In this document: piece by piece, positions 27,597 through 39,500 of the stretch
Numbering within the stretch: position 1 is the stretch's first letter
How the letters are laid out: each line of letters begins with the position of its first letter
DNA from: Sulfidibacter corallicola
Lineage (GTDB): Bacteria; Acidobacteriota; Holophagae; Acanthopleuribacterales; Acanthopleuribacteraceae
Direction: 5' to 3'
Length of the DNA: 64,000 bases
NCBI RefSeq assembly: GCF_017498545.1
Contig: NZ_CP071793.1
Coordinates: 2,418,001 to 2,482,000, forward strand
The notes under the pieces: generated by a model
What the model was told of the DNA's origin: nothing
Seen by the model: only the letters and a program-made list of their open reading frames with translations
Database searches by the model: none
Made by a program: the position numbers and the translations under genes

Positions 27597-30500
27597 TCAC
27601 GAGCGGGCCCCCGTGCGGCGACGCGCCCGGCGCCCTTTCAAGGCTTTCTGGTTTTTGGTTTTGGCGGCGCGTTCCCGCGCCACCCGCTCCTCTTCTTCGC
27701 GGTCGTTCAGGGCGGCGCGCAGGTCGCGCAAGGCACGCTCGGGGGCCTTGATCACCGCATCCAGGAGCCAATCGACGTGCGCCAACAAGCGCTGCATGCC
27801 GGCTTCGCCGTAGCGGGCGGCATTGAACTCCAGGATCCAGTCCAATCCGTCGCCGGTTTCCACCGCATTCAGCAGCAGGTCCATCTTGGCCACACTCGCC
27901 CGGCTCTCCAGGAAGGTGGCGCTCAGGTCCTGCAACACGAAAGGCCGCGGCTGATGCTGCAAGACCAGCTTGATCGCGAAGGGGGCAGCGGACACGCCGT
28001 CCCTACGGCTGCCCAGCTCGCCGACCAGCAGGTCGAAGGGCAGCTCCTGGTGGTCGTAGGCCGCCAGGGTGGTTCGTTTGACCGCACCCAACAGATCGCG
28101 GAAGTGACCCTCGGCGTCGAGCCGCGTCCGCAACGCGAGCTGGTTCACGAAGAACCCGATCAGGCCTTCCAGCTCGGCCCGGTCGCGCCCGGCCACATCG
28201 GTGCCCACCACCAGATCGGTGCGACCCGTGCGCTGCCAAAGCAGCAGGTCGAGCACCGCCAGGAGGGTCATGAACAGGGTCACGCCCTCGCGCCGATTGA
28301 AATCGCGAAGGGCCGTCCAGGTCTCGTCGGGCATGCGCCTCGACACGAAACCGGCCGGAGCGGGTGCGAAGGCCGATCCGGTCCGCTCGGGACTCGCCGA
28401 AACCGGTGTCACATCCGGTTCGAGCAGAACCGGGTCGGGCAAGGCATCCAACGTCTCCATCCAGAACGCCAGCAACGCATCGCGCACCGAACCCTCCAAC
28501 AGGCCACGCTGCCACACGGCGAAATCGGCATACTGGATCCCTGGCGGCTCCAAGCGTGGCACTTCGCCGAGGCTCGCCGCCCGATAACATTCCGCCAGCT
28601 CGCGAACCAGCACATCCACCGACCAACCGTCGGCCACGATGTGGTGCAGGGTGGCCAACAGCAGGTGGCGGTCGGGTTCGAGGGCGATCAACGTGACACG
28701 GATCAGCGCGCTACCGGCCAGATCGAAGGGACGGTCGGCCTCCTCGTGGATGCGTGCGGCCATCTCCGCCGCCCGCACATCCGGCTCGAGGCCACTCAGG
28801 TCGACCCGTTCGAGTTCGAAAGGCACGTCCTCCAGGATGACCTGATAGGGTGTCCCGTCTTCGTCGGTGAATCGGGTCCGCAGGCTTTCGTGACGATCGA
28901 TCGTCATCGCAAACGCCCGCGCCAGAGCCTCCGCATCGAGCGGGCCGGCCAGTTGGATGGCGGCCGAAATGTTGTAAGCCGAGTGGGATCCTTCGAGTTG
29001 ATCCACGAACCAGAGCCGTTGCTGGGCGAAGGAGGTCGGCATCAAGGTCCCGCGCGTCACCGGGACCATCGGTGTGTCCACCCGAGTTCGTGCCTGACGG
29101 AGCCTGGCCGCGAAGGCGCGCGGCGTGGGGGCATCGAACAGGGCGCGCAGGGGCAGCTCGATCTCCAGCAGGTCGCGACAGCGGGCGATCACGCGGGTGG
29201 CGGTCAGGGAATGGCCGCCCACCGCGAAGAAATCGTCGTCGAGGTGCAGGGTGTCCAACGCCAGGACCTCCGCGAACAGGTCGATCACCCACCGTTGGGT
29301 TTCGGTCAACGGTACCGCCGCGGCGCCGGTCTCACCCCGCCCCGCATCGTCCCAGCGCGCACGAGCCAGCTCGGCCAGAGCACGCCCGTCGACCTTGCCG
29401 CGGGCATTCAGGGGCAGGGCATCCAGGCGAACCCAGAGTTCGGGCGCCATGTGACGCGGCAGGCGCCGTTCCAGCTCCGTTCGCCAGGTTTGGGGCCCGT
29501 GGGATTCGGGGTCGGAGGTCACGACACAGGCGGCCAGGTGGGCCTGACCCCGGGCGTCGTGGACCACCGTGGCGCGACCCTCGACAACCCCGGAAAGACC
29601 GGGCAGGGCCTGGGTCAATTCGGCCGGTTCCACGCGAAAGCCGCGAATCTTGACCTGGTCGTCGCCACGCCCCAAGTACTCCAGCACCGCGCCGCCGTCG
29701 GGACTCGTCAGCAAACGGCAACGGTCGCCGCTGCGGTAGAGGCGCGCGCCCTGCTCTTCGCCGAAGGGATCCGGAACGAACCGCTCGGCCGTGGCTGCGG
29801 GACGACCCATGTAACCGCGGGCGAGCTGCGCGCCGCCGATCAACAGTTCACCGGGGCAACCGGGCGCGACCGGGCGTAGATCGTCGTCGACCAGGTACAG
29901 GCGCAGTCCCGTCAGGGGCACCCCGATCGGCACCGATTCGCCCTCGGTCTGGGCGCCGTCGTAAGTCCAGGCGGCACAGCCGACGACCGTCTCGGTGGGG
30001 CCGTATTCGTTGACGATCGCGGTGCCGGGCAGGCGCTCGCGCCAAGCCCGTGCCGAGGCGGCCGGGAGCGCGTCGCCGCCGACGATCAGGGTACCGATCC
30101 GGCATGCGGGCAGGCGGTCGCCCAGCAGTCCCGCCAAACCTTCCAAGTGTGCGGGCGTGACCTTGAGGAAGCCCAAGTCGACGGGTTGCAACATCCAATC
30201 GGTCAGCGCGCTGAGGGTATCCGTTTCGGAGATCAGGGTCAGTGGCGCCCCCACGAGTGTCGCCACGAACAAACTGGTCAGCGTGGCGTCGAAACCCGGC
30301 GCACCGTGGACCAGGGTGCCGCCTTCGGGCGTGTACCGAGTTCGGGCGTAGCCCAGGTAGTGCTCGAGGCTGGCATGGGTGACGGCGACGCCCTTGGGTT
30401 TTCCGGTCGAGCCGGAAGTGTAGAGCACATAGGCCAAATCATCCGGGTGCACCAAGGTCGGGGCCGAGGGTTCACAGACCGCGTCCATCATGGCGGTACC

Positions 30501-33500
30501 GGCGTCGAATGACAGAGTCGCGGCGATTTCGCCGAAGCGATCGCCCACGCGGTCGTCTCCCAGGATCAAGGCGGCGCTCGCGTCGTCCACCAGGAACCGC
30601 AATCGTTCGGGCGGATCTTCGGGATCCAGCGGCAGCCAAGCGCCGCCGGCCCGCCAGACCGCCCACATGGCGATCACCAACTCGGGAACCCGACCGAAGC
30701 AGAGTCCGACCACTACGCCGGGCCGTACACCCTCGCGCTGGAGCGTGGTCGCCAAATGGGTGACGCGGCGCTCGAGCTCGGCGAAATCGATGGTGCGGGC
30801 GCCGGCACGAATCGCGGGAGCCGTGGGATCTACATCCGCCGGCCAGGTAGGGATCGACATCTCACCGGTGACGGGTGCGGCGGGCACGGGGCTGGCGGCC
30901 TCGATCGGTGGGGTCCACCAGGCACGCGATCCTGGCGAACCGAGCGGCCAATGGCGCACATCGCGCTCGCAACCCTCGACCATCGCGATCAACGCGGCGC
31001 GGTAGACCTGCGCGGCCTGGGCCAGCCAACCGCCGTCCATGCGATCGGGGTCGTAGCAGAGGTTCAGCACCACCGAGTCCGCCTCGCGATCGCGAATGAA
31101 ATTGGCGGTCAGCGGGAAATTGGTGAGCTCGTGGTCGCGCGTCTCCAGCAAACGCATCTTGCCCAGCCGCGCAACGGAGGCGTAGACGTGAAAGTCGACG
31201 TAGTTGAACACCACGTGGCACAGCGCGGCCCCGTTGCGCCCGTCGAGGCGCTGCAGGTCGAACAGCGGCACGCGCCGAACGCCCAACAGGGCGCGTTCCT
31301 TTTCGAGCACGCGACGCACCATGGCGCGTCCGCTCTCGGCCTGGATGCGGAACCGGAAAGGCAAGGTGTTGAGGAACAATCCCAACACCCGCTCGGCACT
31401 CTCGCGCTCGGGTCGACCATTGGCGATCAACCCGGTGACCACCTCGCCCCTGGGACCGAGGAGGTGGGCCAGGGCGCGCAGGTGCACGGCCAGCAGCACG
31501 CTTTTGAGTGGGCAACCCAGCTCGTCGGCCAGCACCGACAAACCGCGGGACACCGACGCCGGCACCTCGACCGACATCGAACCCGAGGGATCGGCGGGGC
31601 GTCGGAACCCGGTCGGGAAGCGTGGCGGGCGCGTGATGGGCACATCCGTCAGTTCTCGCGACCAAAAGGCCAAGGCCACGGCATCGCGACGCGCGGCGGC
31701 CTCCAACGCCACGAATCCCCGGAAGCTGAGCTCGGGCGACGGAGTCGGCGGTTCGACGGCCACATCCAGCATGGAGAGGTAGCGACGAAACAGCTCGGTC
31801 ACCATGGAAGCGAAACTCCAACCGTCGAGGATCGCGTGGTGGAACGCCACCAGGAAAAAGAAGCGGTCGTCGGCGAGCCGCAGCACCTCGAACGCCAGCA
31901 AGGGCGCTTGGCGCCAGGAGAAGTTCCGGCGAAGGCGATCGGCACGGCGACGCTCGATTTCGTCCTCCTGAGCCTGACTGTCCATGCCGCGCAAGTCGAT
32001 CACTTCCAACGGCGTGGGCACTTCGCGATAGACCAGTTGCAGTGGCTCGCGATAGGCGGACGTTTCGAAAGTGGTCCGCAGCACGGGATGGGCCGCGATC
32101 AGGCCGCACAGCGCCGCGTGGAAGGCCCGCTCTTCGAAAGGGCCCTCGAAGCGGAACCCGAACAGATCGCGGTACATGGCCTGGTCCGACTGGAGATCCC
32201 CGTGGAACAGCATGCCGAATTGGAGCCGCGTCAGCGGATAGGCGTCCACCACTTCGGCGGGCAGGGCCGCACGGGTTTCGGCATCCACCAACGCGAAGGG
32301 ACCGGGCTCGCCGGGTCTCTCCGACTCGGTCTCCACGATTTCGGTCGCCGCCGCCATGGCGCCCAGGTGCGGGAACCGGAACACGTCTTCCAGTTCGAGT
32401 TTCAGGCGATGCTTGGCGGCGCGGGCCACCAGGCGAATCGCGCGAATCGAGTCGCCGCCCATTTGGAAGAAATTGTCGTTGGTGCGCGGCGGCCGACAGT
32501 CGAGCACCTCGCGCCACACCGAGGCCAGGGTTTGCGCCGCAGGCGTTTGCGGTCGCTCGGCGACTTCGTCCTCCTCGACCGGATCGATGTCGGGCAACGG
32601 AATCGCGTCGAGCGGACGACGATCGATCTTGCCGTTGGCGCTGAGCGGAATTTCCTTCAGCCACACGAAGCGGGCGGGCACCATGTATTCCGGCAGGATC
32701 TCCAGGAGGCGGTGGCGCAGCACATCGGCGCACAGCGGCTCTTCCGGATCGGCTCCGTCGGGAGAAGCCATGCCCTCTTTCGTCACCAGCCAGGCGACCA
32801 GCGACGCCTCACCCGCATCGCGCCGCAGGGTCACCACCGCGCGACCTACCTCCGGCAGTCGCACCAGTTGGGCTTCGATTTCACCCAACTCGATGCGGAA
32901 CCCGCGCAGCTTGACCTGAAAGTCCAGCCGACCCAGGAAAAGGATGTTCCCGTCGGGAAGGAACCGGGCCAAATCACCGGTTCGATAAACCCGATCTCCG
33001 GGAGAGCCGAACGGATCCGGCACGAAGCGCTCGGCGGTCAGGTCCGGTCGGCCCTCGTACCCGCGCGCCAAGCCCACACCGCCGATCAGCAGTTCGCCGG
33101 GTGCCCCGATCGGCACCGGTTGCCCGCGGCGATCCACGATGTACAGCCGCAGGTTGGCGATGGCTTTGCCGATGGGCACCTCGTGACGCCCGTCGTCCGG
33201 CCGGCAGGTCCAGTGACTGACGTCGATGGCCGCCTCGGTGGGTCCGTAGAGGTTGTGCAGGTCCACCTTGGGAAAGGCGTCGTGGAACCGGAGTTGGAGA
33301 TCGCGGGCCAGAGCCTCGCCACTGCAGATGACGCGCGCGAGGGAATCGCCGGACTCGAAATCGGCGTGGGCCTCGAGGAAGGCGTCGAGCATCGACGGCA
33401 CGAAGTGCAGCGTCGTGATGCGTTCGGCGTCGATCACCCGCATCAGGTAATAAGGATCGCGATGACCGCCCGGTTCGGCCACGACCAGCGCGGCGCCCAC

Positions 33501-36500
33501 GGCCAGGGGCCAGAAGAACTCCCACACCGAGACGTCGAAACTGTAGGGCGTCTTCTGCAACACGCGGTCGGAAGCATCCAGTCCGTAGGCGGCCTGCATC
33601 CAGGCCAGTCGGTTGCAAATGGCGCGGTGGGTGTTCATGGCACCTTTGGGCTTGCCGGTGGAGCCCGAGGTGAAAATCACGTAGGCCAGGTGATCGGGCT
33701 GAACCACGGGAGCGCGCGACGACCGAGAGAGCTCGGAAACGGTCGCGGGCGGATCCCCGTCCAAGGGCAACAACGGCGTGCCCTCGATCGCGCTCAGGGA
33801 CGACAACCGCGCAACCAGGGCCTCCTGGGTCAGGATCAAGGCGACGCCGGCGTCCTCCAGGACAAAGCCCAACCGCGAATCGGGGTATTCCGGATCCAGC
33901 GGAACCCAGGCCGCACCGGCCTTGACCACCGCCAACAGCGCCACCACCATCTCCACCGAGCGGAAGGCACATACGCCCACCCGCGACTCGGGGCCCACCC
34001 CCAGGCCGCGCAGGACGGCGGCCCAACGGTCGGCTTCGCCGTGCAGTTCGCCGTAGGTCATCTCCGAACGCGAGGCGCCTTCACCCCACACCAGCGCGAC
34101 GGCGTCGGGCGTGCGCCGAGCCTGTGCCGCCAGCACGCGATCCAGCGTCGGCGGCCAGTCGAAGTCCACATCGGTTTGGTTGAAATGCACCAGCAGGTGC
34201 CGCTTCTGGGTTTCGTCGAGCACGTCGAGCGTCGCCACCGAGGACTTCGGCTCGGCGCACATCCGCTCCAGCAGATGGACGAAGGTCGCCACCATGCGCT
34301 CGGCCGTGCCGCGATCGAACAGGTCCGTCGCGAACTCCAGCTCACCGACCATTTGGTCGTCGCACTCCTCCAGGGTCAGGGTCAGATCGTATTTGGCGGT
34401 GTGATGGGCCACTGGAACGGAGGAGAAGGTCAGTTCGGGAATATCGAGCTCGATCGGCGGCACGTTCTGCAGGACCAAAACGGCCTGGAACAAGGGCTCG
34501 CGGCTGAGATCGCGCTGAAGGTCCAGCGCATCGACCAGTCGCTCGAACGGCAGCTCCTGGTGGGCATAGGCCTCCAGGCAGGTTCGCCGCACCTGGGCCA
34601 GCAGCGCCGCGGTGTCCATGTCGTCGTCGAGCAGCAGGCGCAGCGGCAACATATTGACAAAGAAGCCGATCAGATGGGCGGTCTCGGGTCGCTCGCGATT
34701 GGCCACGGGAGTCCCGATCACCAGATCGGCGCTACCCGAAAACCTGGCCAACAGGGTGCCGAAGCCCGCCAGCAGGGCCATGAACGGCGTCACTCGCTGG
34801 CTCTGGCACAGGTCGTACAGCGCGGAAGCCTGGTCGCAAGAGATTCGGATCGGGACCCTGTCGCCTCGATGGCTCTGGCGCGCCGGTCGCGGCCGGTCGG
34901 TCGGCAGGGCCAGCGATTCGGGTGCTCCGGCCAATTTGGTCCGCCAGTAATCGAGGCGCGCGGCCAGGGCCGCCACCACCTCGGGACGCCGCTGCCAACG
35001 GGCCACGTCGGTGTAGTGCAGGACCAGCTCGGGGAGCGCGGGCCGCTCGGGCCGGGTATAGCAAGCCGAAAGTTCGCGCACCAGCAGACCCACCGACCAG
35101 CCGTCACCGGCGCTGTGGTGCAGGTTCCCCAGCAACATCCACTCGGTTTCGCCCAACCTCAGCAAATGCAGCCGGATAAGCGGGCCCTCGGCCAGATCGA
35201 ACGGGCTGCGGGCATGGGCCTCGGCCATCTCGCCCACGCGACGCAGTCGTGCCTCGCCCGTCAGCTCGCGGAGATCGGTCACGGGAATCGTGGTATCCAC
35301 CTGGCCCATGTCCCGAATCACCTGGACACCTTCGCCGTCCACCTCGATGAACGCGGTGCGCAGGGTGCGTTGGCGCGCGACGACCGCCGCCAGGGCACGT
35401 TCCAAGCGAGCCGGATCGAGCCGACCGCAGAGGCGCACGGCCCAGGGCATATTGTAGACCGCGCCGGGCCCGTTCAAGCGATCGAGGAACCACAACCGTT
35501 GTTGGTTCAGGGACAACGGGGCCGACTCCGTTTCGGGTGCCGGACGTAGCACGGGCAATGGCTGAACGTCGCCGCGCGTCTCCGAACGCAAGGCGTGCAG
35601 GAAACGGCGCGGCGTGGGCGCGTCGAACAGGTGCTTCAACGGCACCAAAACACCCAGCTCACGATGGACGCGACCAATTAGTTTGGTCGCCGAAAGCGAA
35701 TGCCCCCCGCATTCGAAAAAGTTGCTGTCGGGGCCGAGTCCCTTACGCTTCAGAATCTCGCACCAGATGCCCACGAGCAACGCCACCTCGGGTTCGTCGA
35801 CCTCGACGCCGATCATGGGTGCCGGCTCCGATGACGGCGATTGCGCCAAAGCCATGAGACGCAGGGTGTCGCGGTCGCGCTTGCCGTTGGCGGTCAACGG
35901 GAGCCGTTCCACGATCAACCACCGCGCGGGCACCATGTAGTGGGGCACCCGTTCGCCCAGGGCTCGCGCCAACCGAGACCCATCGATGCGAGTTCCACCG
36001 TCCGGACTGTCGATAGCGGGCACTACGGCCGCGGCCAAACAGTGCCCTTGGCCATCCGGGCGGATCGCGAAGACCATCGCCTCGGCCACGTTGTCGAGCA
36101 TCGTCAAGGCAGCCTCGACTTCGGCGGGCTCCACACGATAGCCCTGCACCTTGACTTGACGATCGATGCGATCGAGGAACACCAGTTCCGCCGGGCCGCC
36201 ATCCAAGGAGGGCATCAGCCGCACCCGATCGCCGCTGCGGTACAGGCGCGCGCCCGGCTCCTCGCCGAACGGATCGGGCACGAAACATTCGGCCGTCAGC
36301 GCCGCCCGCCCGGCATAGCCGCGCGCGACCTGCTCGCCGCCGATCAAGAGCTCGCCCGGCACACCCGGTGGCAGCGGGCGCAGGGCGGCATCGACGACGT
36401 AGAGGCGACAAGCGGACAGCGGGCGACCGATCGAAACGACCGGGCTTCGTTCGTCGGGAACGGTGAACCAGTGAGCGGCGCAACCGACGGTCGTCTCGGT

Positions 36501-39500
36501 GGGCCCGTACTCGTTGACGATCGGTGTCGACCCGAGACGCGCTCGCCAATCCTCCGCCAAGCGTCGGCCAAAGGCTTCGCCACCCACGATCAGGCTGGCG
36601 ACGGAAGCGCGAACCGGCCGGTCACCGAGCAAGCGCGACAGCGATTCCAAATGCGCCGGCGTGACTTTGAGGAGGCCCAATTTGTGCGGTTCGGAAAGCG
36701 CGTGGCAAAGCGCGTCCAGTTCGGCGCCGGGCGGCACGATTTGGAGCGTCCGGCCGGTGAGCAGGGGTGCGAACACGCCGGTCAGGGTGGCATCGAAACC
36801 GACCGCGCCGTGCAACAACGCGAGCCCGTCCGAATCGTAGCGCACCACGGACCAAGTGAGATAGGTCAGCAGGGCGCGACGCGAGACCGCGACACCTTTG
36901 GGTCGCCCGGTAGAGCCGGAAGTGTAGAGCACATAGGCCAGTTGCTCGGGGTGAAGTTCGCCGGATCGCCAGCCCGGCTCGATACCGGGTTCGGCGGCGA
37001 GGAGCTGGGACCAGGCCAGCCAGGGGACGCGGTCGGCGGCGAGCAGTCGGTCGTCCTCGCCCAATACCAGCGTCGGCGAGGCGTCGTGCAACAACTGGGT
37101 CAGGCGTGCTTCCGGCCAGGCGGGATCCAGCGGCAGCCAGGCCCCGCCGGCTCGCAACACCGCCAGCAGCGAAACCAGCCAGGCGCGCCCGCGCGGCAGG
37201 CACAGGGCCACGACCGATTCGGAACCCACCCCCCGGTCGCGCAGCACGGAGGCCAGACGCGCCGTTTGGGCCTCCAGTTGGGCGAAGGTCCACTCGGTGT
37301 CGCCGTCGCGCAGGGCGACGCGATCGGCGTGACATGCAAAGCTTTCCTCCAGCCAGGCACCCAAGGCGCGGTGCGGTGGATGGAGCCGCTCGGTGCGGTT
37401 CCAGTCCACCAACCAGGCTCGCGATTGGGCCTTGGTGAGCAACGGCACCTGGGAGAGTCGAGGATCCGACTCGGCTCCGGCGATTTCGACGAGCACGCCG
37501 CGGTAGGCGTCGAGAAACGAGGCGATGAAGGTTTCGTCGAAGAGATCGCTCTGGTAATCGCACTCCAAATAGCAGGTGCCGCCCTTGGCCATCACGCTCA
37601 GGGTCAGATCGAAGGCGGTGGCCGTCAGCGGCGTTTCGAACGCCGCGATCTCCAGCTCGCCCATGTCCGGCACATCGGGCACCTCGAAGTTGAACACCAC
37701 GTCCAACAAGGGCGCGCGGCTGGGCTCGTGCTCCGGTTCGAGCATGGCCAGCAGCTCGGCGAACGGCAGTGCCGCGTGATCGAAAGCGTCCAACAAGGAG
37801 CGCTTCACGCCGGCCAGGTGGGCATCGAGACGGGGATCGCCGTCGTGTTCACTGAGGATCGGCAGGAGGTGGGTACAGTAGCCGACCATGTCGTCCATGC
37901 CGGTCTTGTCGCGGTTGGCCGTCGGGGTGCCCACCACCAGGCGAGCCTGGCCGCTGAGGCGATGGAGCAGCGCCGTAAAGGCGCCCAGCAACAGGAAGAA
38001 CGGAGTCATTCCCTTACGCCTGGCCGTCTGGCGCACCTCGGCCAGCAGATCGGCGGGCAATTCGCGAATCAGCCGTGCGCCGTGCCAGGATTTGTTGGCG
38101 GGACGGGGACGGACCGTGGGGAGCTGCAGCGGTTCGGGCCGGTCGCCGAAACGAGCCGACCAGTAGCGGCGGTGATCGTCCCAGGTCCCGTCGGAAGCAG
38201 CGGTTCGCTGGGCCGCCAAAAAGGAACGGAAGCCCGACGCGGGCGGCAGCTCCGGGGCCTCTCCCGCGGCCAGGGCCTTGTAGATCCGGCACAGATCGCG
38301 CCAGACGACGGCGATCGACCAGCCATCGCTGAACAGGTGATGGGCCGTGTACACCAGCAAGTGCCGGGTCTCGTGAAGGCGCAGCAGGGTGAACCGCCAC
38401 GGCGTCGCGGTCGGGTCGAGGCCCCGTTCGCTTTCGGCGAGTAGCCAGGCGTCGGCGGCCGCGTCCGCCTCCTGGGGACCGGCCTCGCTCAGGTCGATCA
38501 TCGGCAGGTCCACCGGGACCTCGTCGAAGACCTCCTGAACGGCCTCGCTCCCCTCGACGAGGATGCGCATGCGCAGGGCCTCGTGACGGGCGACCACCTG
38601 CCGCAGGGCATCTTTCAGGTGCGCGACCTGGAGGGGCCCGCGCAGTTCCATGACCGAGGTCTCGTGATAGGCGCGCGAGCCGGCCTCGTCCAGGCAGGCC
38701 ACCAACCACAGTTGGCGCTGCGCCTCGGAGAGTGCCACCTGTTTGGGAGCGGGTTCGGCCGGCTTTGCCGCGACGCGCGGTGCGGCGGCGACCGTTCGGG
38801 TCTGGAGTTGCCAGAACCCCTGGGCCACCATGACACGGCAGGTCTCGCGCACCGCCGCGACCACCCGATCCAGATCGGCATCGCTGTGGCTCGTGGCCAC
38901 GAAGCAGGAGCGACCCTCGCAGATGAACACGCCCAAGTGATTGAGATGGTAGTGGAACAGTTCCAGATCCGGTTCGCCGCGGAACAGGAACCACGATGCG
39001 AACGAGACGGCCTCGACCGCCACCCCACATTCGGCGAACACCCCGTTGAGTCGCGCCACCAAGTCACGCGTGCGCCGCGTCAGGGTTTCCTGGAGTTCGG
39101 GTCCTTCGTCCTGTAGGTGCTGCAGCACCGCGCGCGCGGCAGCCATGATGTGCGGATGTTGGCAGAAGGTTCCGGCGAAGTAGGTCTTCTCCGCGCCGGG
39201 GAAACTGGTGTCGCCGTATGCCCAAAGGCCACCGTCGGCGGCGTCCAGGTAGCGGGCCTTGCCGGCCAGCACGCCGATCGGCAAACCGCCGCCGATCACC
39301 TTGCCGTAGGTCACCACGTCGGCCTCGACACCCCACAGCGCCTGGATCCCGCCCGGGTGGGTGCGGAAGCCGGTAATCATTTCGTCCAAAAGCAGCGGTG
39401 TGTCGGCCGCGCGGGTCAGGGCGCGCAACTCGCGCAGAAACGCGACCGGCTGAACGTCGGGTCTGCGGCTCTGGACCGGTTCCACCAGGACCGCGGCCAG

